This document shows, piece by piece, positions 46,876-55,397 of a stretch of DNA of 64,000 nt. Source of the DNA: Kaistia soli DSM 19436. GTDB lineage: Bacteria > Pseudomonadota > Alphaproteobacteria > Rhizobiales > Kaistiaceae. The number at the start of each line of letters is the position of its first letter. The first letter of the stretch is position 1. The notes under the pieces are model-generated. The model made no database searches. It had not been told where the DNA came from and was given only the letters and a program-made list of their open reading frames with translations. The position numbers and the translations under genes were made by a program. The stretch covers positions 636,668 to 700,667 of the forward strand of contig NZ_FQUP01000002.1 of NCBI RefSeq assembly GCF_900129325.1. The letters are read 5' to 3'.

Positions 46876-47730
46876 GTGACGTCATCGTTCCGAACCGTCG
46901 TGTTGAAATATGCCCTGGTGCTGCTGGCATGTTCCATCGTGATCTATCCGCTCCTCTGGATGGTCACGATGGCGTTCAAGCCGGTCGCGGAATGGACGAC
47001 CGGTAACGGACTGACCTGGTTCCCGAAAAACCCGACCCTTCAGAACTTCGAGTACATCTTCTTCGGGCATACCGCCGGACTGGCGGTCAGTCTTGACCGG
47101 ACGGTTATCGGCCCGCTGACCGCGAGCCTCGTCACGTCGATCTGCGGTACGGTCCTGGCGGTGGTGGCCGGCACGTTGTCGTCCTATGCCGTCGTGCGCC
47201 ACCGCACCCTGCCATCGCTGGCTATTTCGGTGCTGCAGCTGCGTCTGTTCCCGCCATTGGCGGTGATGATCCCGGTCATGGTGATGTGGGCCTTCATTGG
47301 CGCCATCGACACCTGGTGGGGATTGTCGCTGATCTACGGAATCGTCACGCTTCCTTTCGCCTTCTGGCTGATGAAGACGTTCTTTGAAGAAATCCCGGTC
47401 GAGATTGAGGAGGCCGCGCGCGTCTCTGGTAGTTCGCACTGGAGAGTATTCTACAGGATCACGCTGCCCATCGTGAAGCCTGGCCTGGCAACCTGTGTTC
47501 TGTTCGTCTTCATCATCAACTGGTCGGATTATCTTCTGGCGCTGCTGCTCACCCAGAAGAACTGGGTGACCTTGCCGGTGTTCATGTCGACGCTGAACTC
47601 CGCGATGGGCGAGATGTACGGCATGAAGGCCGCCCTCGGATTGATCGCGGCGATCCCGCCGGTGGTTCTCGGGCTGCTCATACAGAAGCATCTCGTGAGG
47701 GGCCTCACATTCGGAGCACTGAAGCAATGA
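46876..47730 (+). CDS. ABC transporter permease, MalG type
   Basis: 284 residues with six membrane helices. The binding-protein-dependent permease (EAA) loop is EEIPVEIEEAARVSGSSHWRVFYRITLPIVKPGL. The GTG start at 46876 is preceded by AAGGGAG with ideal spacing; the frame continues upstream but only over non-homologous sequence. The stop overlaps the next permease start (ATGA). Confidence 0.9.
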   Translation: MTSSFRTVVLKYALVLLACSIVIYPLLWMVTMAFKPVAEWTTGNGLTWFPKNPTLQNFEYIFFGHTAGLAVSLDRTVIGPLTASLVTSICGTVLAVVAGTLSSYAVVRHRTLPSLAISVLQLRLFPPLAVMIPVMVMWAFIGAIDTWWGLSLIYGIVTLPFAFWLMKTFFEEIPVEIEEAARVSGSSHWRVFYRITLPIVKPGLATCVLFVFIINWSDYLLALLLTQKNWVTLPVFMSTLNSAMGEMYGMKAALGLIAAIPPVVLGLLIQKHLVRGLTFGALKQ

Positions 47731-48677
47731 CCGACGTGACAGCAAACATCGTGAGCGCGGCGCCTGCCGGATCCACCACCCGGCGCGGCTACTGGTCCGG
47801 TGTCGCACGCGACGGCAGGAAGCTCGGCCTCTGGTTTGTCGCGCCTACCCTGGTCCTGTTGCTGTTCATCGTGATCTTCCCGATGGGCATGCAGCTCTAT
47901 CTCAGCGCCACCTGGTGGACACCGCTGGATGGCACGCCCTGGTATCTCGCCTTCGAAAGCTTCAATGGCGGCGAGAACTATCTACGCCTCGTCACCGATC
48001 CCGGTCTCTGGAGTGCGCTCTGGCGGACTGTGCTCATTATGGCGGTGGCCGTCCCTGTGCAGTTCATGCTCGGCCTGGGCCTTGCCTTCCTGTTCATCGA
48101 CCAGTTTCCCGGCCGCAAGATCTTCTATTCGATCCTGCTGACGCCGATGATGATCGTGCCTGCGGTCGTCGGCATGATGTTCTACCTGTTGTTCCAGGGC
48201 ACGGGACCGATCAACAACACCTTTGGCCTGCCGGCGAGCTTCTCTTGGCTCGCCGACGTCAACAGGGCGATGATTTCGGTGATCATTGCGGATGTCTGGC
48301 AATGGACACCGCTGATGTTCCTGATCCTGCTGGCCGGTATGCTGGGCGTTCCTCAGGATCAGCTACTGGCGGCGCGGCTCCTGGGCGGATCCAACTGGCA
48401 GAATTTCCGAAAGATCATCCTGCCGCGGATGAAGCCGGTGATCGCCATTGCCCTCGTGCTGCGGTCGGTCGAGTGCTTCAAGATCTTCGACCTGATCTAC
48501 ATCATGACGAAGGGCGGGCCGGGCGTTCAGACGGAGACGATCTCGCTTTATCTCTACAAGCAGACCTTCGCCGACCTCGATTGGTCCTATGTCGCCGCCA
48601 TCGGTTTGACCATCCTGCTGGTTCTGAGCCTCGCCGCGGCCAGGGGTCTGGCCTACAACGCGAAGAAGAGGGCGTGA
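47727..48677 (+). CDS. ABC transporter permease, MalF type
   Basis: 316 residues with six helices and a cytoplasmic N-terminus (TTRRGYWSGVARDGRKL). The EAA-type loop is VPQDQLLAARLLGGSNWQNFRKIILPRMKPVI, in which the usual EAA alanines are replaced by LAARLLGGSNWQNF. It forms the heterodimeric membrane channel with the preceding permease. Four bases separate it from the first ATPase gene, whose ATG lies at 48681. Confidence 0.9.
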   Translation: MTDVTANIVSAAPAGSTTRRGYWSGVARDGRKLGLWFVAPTLVLLLFIVIFPMGMQLYLSATWWTPLDGTPWYLAFESFNGGENYLRLVTDPGLWSALWRTVLIMAVAVPVQFMLGLGLAFLFIDQFPGRKIFYSILLTPMMIVPAVVGMMFYLLFQGTGPINNTFGLPASFSWLADVNRAMISVIIADVWQWTPLMFLILLAGMLGVPQDQLLAARLLGGSNWQNFRKIILPRMKPVIAIALVLRSVECFKIFDLIYIMTKGGPGVQTETISLYLYKQTFADLDWSYVAAIGLTILLVLSLAAARGLAYNAKKRA

Positions 48678-48680
48678 TCG

Positions 48681-49790
48681 ATGTCCTCCATCCAGATCAG
48701 CAAAGTCACGAAGCGTTTCAACGATTTTACCGCAGTCAGCGATCTGTCGCTCGATATCGCAGAAGGCGAGTTCGTCGCGCTCCTCGGGCCTTCGGGCTGT
48801 GGCAAGACGACGACGATGAACATGATCGCCGGGTTGGAAGAGCCGAGCGAGGGCTCGATCCTGTTCAACGGCCAGGACCTGTCAGCCACGCGGATACAGG
48901 ACCGCAATATCGGCTTCGTCTTCCAGAACTACGCCATCTTCACCCATCTCAGCGTCTACAGAAACCTCGCTTACGGGCTCGAGGTGCGAAATGTCCCGAA
49001 ATCGGAGATCGAGCGCCGGGTGCGGGCGATGGCCGATCGGATGAGCCTTGTGCACCGGCTCGACCAGCCGGCCTCGAGCCTCTCGGTCAACGAGATGCAG
49101 AAGCTGGCGATCGGCCGCTCGGCCGTTGTGGAGCCACGCATCTTCCTGCTCGATGAACCGCTGTCGAACCTCGACGCAGGCTTCCGCGCCTATATGCGCG
49201 CCGAGCTGAAGGTGCTCCAGCGGGAGTTTGGCCAGACGATGATCTACGTCACTCACGACCAGATCGAGGCCATGAGTCTCGCTGACAAGATCGCCATCAT
49301 CGATAAGGGGAGGCTCATGCAGTACGGCTCTCCTCTGGAGGTCTACAACAACCCCGCCAATCGCTTTGTCGCCAATTTCGTCGGCAGTCCGCGGATCAAC
49401 CTGATCGACGGCGCGCTTCGCGAGGAGGCCGGTCGCATGACGATGATGCTCCCGGACGGAGGGGAGATCAACCTGTCAGGCCAGGTGGGGGCCGCCTTCG
49501 CGCAAATCGGATCGGCGCGGAGCGGCTCATTCGCTATCCGCCCGCAGGACATCTATTTCGGCGAATCCCGGGCGGCTGATGACATCGCGATGCAGGGGGT
49601 CGTCGACAGCCTGGAGAGGGTCGGTCCCAAGCGGCTGGCCTATCTGCAGGTCGGGCAGACCCTGTTTCTCGCCATCGACGATCAGGATCGTCTGACGGCC
49701 GGCGACCAGGTCGAGTTCCACCTGAGCGCCGACAAGAGCATGGCCTTCGATCTCAAGACGGGCGCGCGCCTGGCGGGACGGCTTCAATGA
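48681..49790 (+). CDS. ABC transporter ATPase with degenerate signature motif
   Basis: 369 residues. Walker A GPSGCGKTT near residue 36, Q-loop FVFQNYAIFTHLSV, Walker B IFLLDEPLSNLDA and the switch His in YVTHDQIEA are intact, but the ABC signature LSGGQ is replaced by LSVNEMQK. A C-terminal TOBE-type regulatory region (from ~240) places it in the MalK/UgpC class. It pairs with the next ATPase, which has a normal signature, so the transporter should have one composite site degenerate. Its stop overlaps the next start. Confidence 0.9.
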   Translation: MSSIQISKVTKRFNDFTAVSDLSLDIAEGEFVALLGPSGCGKTTTMNMIAGLEEPSEGSILFNGQDLSATRIQDRNIGFVFQNYAIFTHLSVYRNLAYGLEVRNVPKSEIERRVRAMADRMSLVHRLDQPASSLSVNEMQKLAIGRSAVVEPRIFLLDEPLSNLDAGFRAYMRAELKVLQREFGQTMIYVTHDQIEAMSLADKIAIIDKGRLMQYGSPLEVYNNPANRFVANFVGSPRINLIDGALREEAGRMTMMLPDGGEINLSGQVGAAFAQIGSARSGSFAIRPQDIYFGESRAADDIAMQGVVDSLERVGPKRLAYLQVGQTLFLAIDDQDRLTAGDQVEFHLSADKSMAFDLKTGARLAGRLQ

Positions 49791-50848
49791 ACGCGATCGA
49801 AATCAGGGGTGTGGTGAAGGCCTATCCGAAGTTCACGCTCGGGCCGATCGACCTGACGATCGGGCAGGGCGAGTTCTTCGGGATCTTCGGACCGCCATCG
49901 GCGGGCAAGACGTCTGTCCTGAAGCTGATCCTCGGCCTGCTGAACCATGACAAGGGAAGCGTGTCGCTCGGCGGGGCGGATGCCAGCGGCATGGAAGTCG
50001 CCGACCGCAATATCGCGATGGTGTTCCAGAATCTGGCCCTGTTTCCCCATATGAGCGGCCGCGAGAACATTACCTTTCCACTCACCGAACGCGGCGCGTC
50101 GCAGGCCGAAATCGCGGCGCGGCTGAAGGCCGTGTCCGAGGTGCTCCACGTTGATCATATCCTGCGGAAGAACCCGGCGCAGATGTCGGGCGGCGAGCGC
50201 CAACGCGTTGCACTGGGCCGGGCGTTGGCGGCCGACAGCCGCGCCATCCTGCTCGATGAACCCATCGCAGCGCTTGATACCCGCCTCCGCGAGGAAATGC
50301 GGATCGAGCTGAAGCGGCTTCAGCGCTCGAACAACCAGACCTTCGTCTACGTGTCGCATGACGAAGAGGAGGTCATGGCGATTTCCGACCGTGTCGCCGT
50401 GATGATCGGCGGGCGTATCGTGCAGGTCGGCGTTCCCGACGACGTCTACAACCGGCCGAATTGCATGGCTGTGGCCCAGCTGATCGGCTCGCCACCGATG
50501 AATCTCTTCAGCGGACGCTTCTCGGACGATGGCTGGCACTTCGAATGCGACGCCTTCGCCGCGCCCTTTCCGCTTCCGGAACGGACGCGCCCGGGTGAGG
50601 TCGGAACGCTGGGGATCCGGCCGGAGGACATCCATCAAACCGAGGATCGGGGGGCTCTGAGCCACGAAATCGGCATCAGCTCCATCGAGCCCCTCGGCGG
50701 CTATACGATCGTCAATGCCATGCTTGGTGGACAGCTCACCAAGATCAGGGCCGCCGGGCAGATCGTTCGGGCGGACGATCACGCGAAGCGGGTCACATTC
50801 GACACGCGGCGGCTGCATCTGTTCGACGCTGAAGCCAATCGCATCTAG
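49787..50848 (+). CDS. ABC transporter ATPase, canonical
   Basis: 353 residues. Walker A GPPSAGKTS, Q-loop MVFQNLALFPHMSG, intact signature MSGGERQRVALGRAL, Walker B AILLDEPIAALD and switch YVSHDEEEV, followed by a TOBE-type tail. Together with the preceding ATPase it forms a heterodimer; paired ATPases beside a long binding protein are also found in the rhizobial glycerol importer GlpVPQST. Substrate is therefore possibly a polyol or related organic compound, but this is only class resemblance. Confidence 0.9.
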   Translation: MNAIEIRGVVKAYPKFTLGPIDLTIGQGEFFGIFGPPSAGKTSVLKLILGLLNHDKGSVSLGGADASGMEVADRNIAMVFQNLALFPHMSGRENITFPLTERGASQAEIAARLKAVSEVLHVDHILRKNPAQMSGGERQRVALGRALAADSRAILLDEPIAALDTRLREEMRIELKRLQRSNNQTFVYVSHDEEEVMAISDRVAVMIGGRIVQVGVPDDVYNRPNCMAVAQLIGSPPMNLFSGRFSDDGWHFECDAFAAPFPLPERTRPGEVGTLGIRPEDIHQTEDRGALSHEIGISSIEPLGGYTIVNAMLGGQLTKIRAAGQIVRADDHAKRVTFDTRRLHLFDAEANRI

Positions 50849-50924
50849 CCAGGCGCGTCCGGCCGATCCGGCGCCTTGGATTTCTCACATAACGCAATTT
50901 CTTACATGCAGAAGGAAAATCAAA

Positions 50925-51314
50925 ATGTCGCAACTGAGTGCAGCCACCCAGGAAGATTTGGTTCTGGACGTCATTGGCGGATACTTGAAGGGGTTGCGCG
51001 AGGGCGACAAGAGCATTCTGAGCGATGTTTTCCTCGAAGATGCGAAAGTAATGCATCTGTCGTTCTCGGATGAGAAGTTCGCAATCTCAGGAGTGCCTGA
51101 ATTGCTCGAACTTATCGATGACCTGCACAAGCAGTACGACTATGTCGAAGAAATCCATTCGGAGCCGATTGTTGCCGTTTCCGGCCCTGTGGCGAGCGTC
51201 CATGTGCCTTTCGTCGTGAAATTGGGTTCCGCGGAAGTAAAAGGAACCGATGTCTTCGCTCTGATCAAGGTTGCCGACAAGTGGAAGATTGCCAATAAAC
51301 TGTACGGTATGTAG
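50925..51314 (+). CDS. NTF2-fold (lumazine-binding-like) protein
   Basis: 129 residues. The N-terminal helix (EDLVLDVIGGYLKGLREGDKSILSDVFLEDAKVMHL) and the following strands match the SnoaL/NTF2-like group, most like the putative lumazine-binding proteins. ATG 50925 is preceded by AAGGAAA about 8 nt upstream. It could be an isomerase, carrier or small-molecule-binding accessory; its position between the importer and the Mo enzyme suggests a role on the imported substrate. Activity cannot be assigned. Confidence 0.75.
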   Translation: MSQLSAATQEDLVLDVIGGYLKGLREGDKSILSDVFLEDAKVMHLSFSDEKFAISGVPELLELIDDLHKQYDYVEEIHSEPIVAVSGPVASVHVPFVVKLGSAEVKGTDVFALIKVADKWKIANKLYGM

Positions 51315-51360
51315 GCCGATATATCCGCGGTAATCTTAGGAATTATACGGAGATTCTCAC

Positions 51361-53493
51361 GTGACATCCGAATCGACCACCGTCAAAGGGGCTTGCCCTC
51401 AAGATTGTCCGGACACATGTGCGTTCATCTACACTGTGGAAGGTGACCGTCTGACAAACGTCAAAGGGGATCCCGATCATCCGGTTACGCGCGGACATCT
51501 GTGCACGAAGTTGAATGACTTCGCCGCGCACCACTACAATCCGAACCGCCTGCTCTACCCGATGAGGCGGATCGGACCTAAGGGAGCGGGGGAGTTCGAG
51601 CGGATCACCTGGGCCGAGGCGCTAGCGGAAATCAAGTCCCGTTGGACCGGCATCATCGACGAATTCGGGCCGCAAGCCATCATGCCATGCAGCTATCTCG
51701 GCCACGAAGGCATGCTGAACGGCCTCACTTCAGGCGATCCGTTCTTCAACCGGCTGGGCTCGAGCATCGCTGAAAAGACGTTCTGCGGACCCGGAAGGGA
51801 GGTTGGCACTCACCTGACCTACGGGCCGACCACGGGCGTCGATCCAGAGAGCCTGATCCATTCGAAATACATCATACTTTGGGCCGTGAATCCGCTCAGC
51901 ACGGGCAATCATCATTGGCCGTTCATGGAGGAGGCGCGGCAGAACGGCGCTAAGATCGTCGCGATCGATCCGCTCCGCAGCCGGACGGCCGCCCAGGCCG
52001 ATTGGCACATCCCCATCCGGCCGGGAACGGACGCCGCGCTCGCTCTCGGAATGATGAATGTCATCATCTCGGAGGGCCTGCTCGATCGGGACTATGTCGA
52101 CCGATACACGGTTGGATTTGAGGAACTGGCTGAGAGTGCCGCCGAATATCCCGTCGAACGGGTCTCCGCCATCACGGGGATTCCCGTCGAAGACATTCTG
52201 ACCCTCTCGCGCGAATACGCCGCGCAGCAACCCTCCGTTATTCGGGTCGGCGTTGCGATCGAGCGCAACCGCAATGGCGGCCAGGCTTCGCGGGCGATCA
52301 GCTGTCTGCCTGCGTTGACCGGGGCATGGCGGAACGTCGGCGGCGGCTACCTGACGCTGACGATGGGGGCATTTCCCATCAACTGGGATGCGATGAGCCG
52401 GCCCGACTGGATCGAGGGAACGCCGCGCGTCGTCAATCTCAATTCGCTCGGAACGGCGCTGCTCGAAGCCTCGTATCCGCCGATCAAGTCGATGATGGTG
52501 TACAATATCAACCCGGTCGTGCAGGCGCCGGAGCAGAACAAGATAAGGCAGGGTTTCGCTCGAGAAGATCTCTTTCTCGTCGTGAGCGAACTCTTCGTGA
52601 CCGACACCGCGCGCTATGCCGACATTCTCCTGCCGGCGGCGATGCAGGCTGAACAGACCGATCTGATGTTCTCCTGGGGCCATTTTTACTGGACCTATAA
52701 CAACAAGGCGATCGAACCTCCCGGCGAGGCGGTGTCGAACACGCAACTCTTCCGGCTGCTGGCCGAGACGATGGGTTTCGATGAACCCGAGTGGCAGCGA
52801 ACGGACGAGGAGATGATCCGCGACTTCGTCGACTGGGACTCGCCGTTCATGGAAGGCATCACCTTCGAAGCGCTCCGGCAGAACGGCTACATGAAGCTGG
52901 CTGTGGGCGACAAGGATGAGCGAGCGCCTCATGCCGAAGGCAACTTCCCGACCCCATCGGGGAAAGCCGAGTTCAAGACCAGCCTGGCTGCCGGGGGCAA
53001 CTTCGTTCCGTCACCGTTCAGGGCCGGCTATCAAGGTCTTCAGGATGGCGGCCACATTGATGCCGTGCCAAGCTATATCCCACCGTTTGAATCGCTGGAA
53101 GGCTCCCCCGAACTCGCGGCGAGATATCCGCTCAATATCATCAGCCCGAAAGCTCACGGCTTCCTCAATTCGCAATATGCGAACGAGAAGAAGCAGCAAC
53201 GGCGACAGGGCGGCCCGATCATCATCATGCATCCGGACGATGCTGGCTCGCGTGGAATCAGCGATGGCGACGCCGTCAGGGTCTTCAATGATCGAGGCAC
53301 GTTTGCCGGGTCGGCCCATGTGTCGACGGACACGCTGAAGGGCGTAGTCGCGACCTATCTCGGTCATTGGGTGGCTGATTCCCAATCGAGGAGCGCCGTG
53401 AACTCGATCAGCTCCAGTCGGACAGCCAATCTCGGTCGTGCACCAACCTTCAATGACAATCTGGTCGAGGTGGCGAAGACCGCCGGTGACTGA
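51361..53493 (+). CDS. Molybdopterin (bis-MGD) oxidoreductase, DMSO-reductase superfamily
   Basis: 710 residues. The N-terminal 4Fe-4S motif (C-PQD-C-PDT-C, then LC about 28 residues later) is followed by the molybdopterin-binding domains: PCSYLGHEGMLNGLTSGDPFFNRLG, KYIILWAVNPLSTGNHHW, KIVAIDPLRSRTA, and the C-terminal cap domain RYPLNIISPKAHGFLNSQYAN. No Tat signal is seen, so the enzyme acts in the cytoplasm. Start GTG 51361 with CGGAG upstream. Electrons could come from the clustered ferredoxin and FprA-type reductase. The Mo ligand is not certain; the Cys in KTFCGPG is a candidate. Reaction unknown. Confidence 0.88.
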   Translation: MTSESTTVKGACPQDCPDTCAFIYTVEGDRLTNVKGDPDHPVTRGHLCTKLNDFAAHHYNPNRLLYPMRRIGPKGAGEFERITWAEALAEIKSRWTGIIDEFGPQAIMPCSYLGHEGMLNGLTSGDPFFNRLGSSIAEKTFCGPGREVGTHLTYGPTTGVDPESLIHSKYIILWAVNPLSTGNHHWPFMEEARQNGAKIVAIDPLRSRTAAQADWHIPIRPGTDAALALGMMNVIISEGLLDRDYVDRYTVGFEELAESAAEYPVERVSAITGIPVEDILTLSREYAAQQPSVIRVGVAIERNRNGGQASRAISCLPALTGAWRNVGGGYLTLTMGAFPINWDAMSRPDWIEGTPRVVNLNSLGTALLEASYPPIKSMMVYNINPVVQAPEQNKIRQGFAREDLFLVVSELFVTDTARYADILLPAAMQAEQTDLMFSWGHFYWTYNNKAIEPPGEAVSNTQLFRLLAETMGFDEPEWQRTDEEMIRDFVDWDSPFMEGITFEALRQNGYMKLAVGDKDERAPHAEGNFPTPSGKAEFKTSLAAGGNFVPSPFRAGYQGLQDGGHIDAVPSYIPPFESLEGSPELAARYPLNIISPKAHGFLNSQYANEKKQQRRQGGPIIIMHPDDAGSRGISDGDAVRVFNDRGTFAGSAHVSTDTLKGVVATYLGHWVADSQSRSAVNSISSSRTANLGRAPTFNDNLVEVAKTAGD

Positions 53494-53547
53494 TCTGCCT
53501 GTAAAAAGCAGGTGCACTCAGCAACACGAGTTAAATAGAGTATCACC

Positions 53548-53856
53548 ATGCCACACGTTGTAACGGAAAACTGCACAGACTGCCAATTTACAGACTGTGT
53601 GGAGGTATGTCCGGTTTCTTGCTTTCATGGCGATGGTCGCCGTGTCTATATAGATCCGGTCGCCTGTATTGATTGTGGCGCCTGTGTTCCGCTCTGTCCG
53701 GTTCATGCGATCTACGAAGACCTGGACCTGACGGAGGAACGCGAGTCCTGGCAGGAATTGAACGCAGTCAGGGCACCGGCCCTGCCTGTGGTCAGAAAGA
53801 AGCAGGCTCCGTTGGCCGGGGCCGAGGCGCGTAAAGCGTCTCTCGGGTACTCTTGA
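53548..53856 (+). CDS. Ferredoxin, FdxA/7Fe type
   Basis: 102 residues starting MPHVVTENCTDCQFTDCVEVCPVSCF, the characteristic opening of 3Fe-4S/4Fe-4S ferredoxins, and CIDCGACVPLCPVHAI for the second cluster. A charged tail follows. Soluble electron carrier. It lies 55 bp after the Mo enzyme and in the same operon as the FprA-type reductase, so the chain NADPH-reductase-ferredoxin-Mo enzyme is plausible. Confidence 0.92.
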   Translation: MPHVVTENCTDCQFTDCVEVCPVSCFHGDGRRVYIDPVACIDCGACVPLCPVHAIYEDLDLTEERESWQELNAVRAPALPVVRKKQAPLAGAEARKASLGYS

Positions 53857-54119
53857 TCGACACAGAGTCCGAAGCATGCACACCGACGCTCCGACGGCGT
53901 GACGGACTTGATCGTGCTCGCGCGATCAGGTCCGTCCGGACCTCCTTTTGGTGGATCGAAGAGAAGCACCAGAGGTTTCGGAAGGGCGACCGAATCCTCA
54001 CGTCCATCTTCGCCACCGGAGCTGCGCGACATGCCTGATATGCCTGGAAACGAGCACCGCAGTCCGCATTCCACGATGGAATGCGGATGCCGGCTTGGTG
54101 GCCATTCGGAACGCTGCCG
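53857..54119. promoter_or_regulatory. 263-bp leader between ferredoxin and moeA with two hairpins
   Basis: Contains a 14-bp stem (GACGGACTTGATCG at 53901-53914 pairing with CGATCAGGTCCGTC at 53923-53936, one G-T pair, 8-nt loop) and a 9-bp stem (CCGCATTCC at 54064-54072 with GGAATGCGG at 54078-54086, 5-nt loop). Neither has a T tract. The second would occlude the ATG at 54081. Confidence 0.5.
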
Positions 54120-55376
54120 ATGAGATGGATCGAGGATCAGTGTGCTGCGCAGGCGTCGTCGCCGATCTCTTCGGCGCTCGACCTGATGGCAGATTGTGCC
54201 AGGATCGTTGAATCTGAAGTCATTCCCATTCAAGCCGCGTCAGGGCGTATTTCGGCCGCTGCCGTCGAGAGCCATATGGCCCTGCCTCGGTTTTCGCAGT
54301 CCGCAATGGATGGCTACGGCTTCCACCGGGCGGATGTCGCCGCGAAGGTCACGGGGAGCTTTCCGATTGTCGGCAGGGTGCACGCCGGCGGTGTTCCTCC
54401 GGGGGCGATGGATCGCGGGACGGCAATTCGACTCCTCACCGGCGCGGCCGTGCCTCCGGAGGTCGGAGCGGTTGTCATGGAGGAGAGAGTTCAGAGGAGC
54501 GGTGAGACCGTCGAGTTGCAGCATCCTGTCAGGCTTGGCGACAACGTCCGTTGCAGAGGCGAAGACGTGGGCCTCCACGATGTTGTGCTGCCTCCGCGGA
54601 AGCGAATTGATCCGCGCCATGTCGCCCTGCTGGCAGCGACCGGCTATCGCACGGTCGAGGTGGTTCGCCGGATCAAGGTCGGGCTCTTGTCCACGGGCAA
54701 CGAATTGACTGAAGCGGGACAACCTTTGTCGGCGACGAGCGTCTTTGACTCGAACCGTCCGATGCTCATGTCGCTCCTGTCTCAACCCCATGTCGAGCTG
54801 ACGGACCTCGATCTCATCGGCGATGATCTCGACAGTTATGCGGCCTACTTGCACGATCGGCACCAGTCCCTTGATGTGATCGTTACGACGGGCGGCGTTT
54901 CCGGAAGCGATGCGGACTACACGGTCAGAGCCGTGGAAATGGCCGGAGGACAAAGCCAGCGCATCGCGCTCGCCGTAAAGCCTGGAAAACCGTTCGCCTT
55001 TGGCCGGCTGGGCGCTTGCAGCGTTGTTTCTCTTCCCGGCAATCCAATGGCAGCTCTTATCGGCGCCCTTCTTTTCGTGCGTCCGCTTCTTCTGACCATG
55101 AGTGGTGTGCCGCAGGCGCCTCGTCCCGGCATTGCCGCACAGGCGTCCGCCCCCTTCGTTCACCGCCCCCGACGCACGGAATTCGTTCCAGCCATCGAAG
55201 TGGGGAGTTCTACTTCTGGCATTCCATTGATTCGTCCCGTTAGTGGGGCGGGATCGGCTCGTCTCATGTCGTTGAGCCTCGCCGACGGTCTGGCAGTCAT
55301 TCCGGCCGGCGAGACAGATATCGTGCCAGGCGCAAGTCTGCTGTTTCACCGATTTGGTTCCGATTTTTCGCTTTAG
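54120..55376 (+). CDS. moeA: Molybdopterin molybdenumtransferase MoeA
   Basis: Inserts molybdate into adenylated molybdopterin. About 418 residues from ATG 54120 (MRWIEDQCAAQ); ATG 54081 would add 13 residues but lies inside a strong hairpin. Motifs: ALPRFSQSAMDGYGF (MoeA N-terminal signature), LTGAAVPPEVGAVVMEE, VGLLSTGNELTEAG, FDSNRPML, VIVTTGGVSGSDADY and KPGKPFAFGRLG...SLPGNPMAA, all typical of MoeA. A paralogue supplied with a Mo enzyme; a general chromosomal copy probably exists elsewhere. Confidence 0.93.
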   Translation: MRWIEDQCAAQASSPISSALDLMADCARIVESEVIPIQAASGRISAAAVESHMALPRFSQSAMDGYGFHRADVAAKVTGSFPIVGRVHAGGVPPGAMDRGTAIRLLTGAAVPPEVGAVVMEERVQRSGETVELQHPVRLGDNVRCRGEDVGLHDVVLPPRKRIDPRHVALLAATGYRTVEVVRRIKVGLLSTGNELTEAGQPLSATSVFDSNRPMLMSLLSQPHVELTDLDLIGDDLDSYAAYLHDRHQSLDVIVTTGGVSGSDADYTVRAVEMAGGQSQRIALAVKPGKPFAFGRLGACSVVSLPGNPMAALIGALLFVRPLLLTMSGVPQAPRPGIAAQASAPFVHRPRRTEFVPAIEVGSSTSGIPLIRPVSGAGSARLMSLSLADGLAVIPAGETDIVPGASLLFHRFGSDFSL

Positions 55377-55397
55377 CAGCAGGTCAGAGGTATCCCG

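Noticed and set aside
53857-54119. Moco RNA motif (riboswitch)
   Set aside because: Hairpins are present, but I could not recognise the conserved Moco motif core. It is kept only as an unassigned leader structure.
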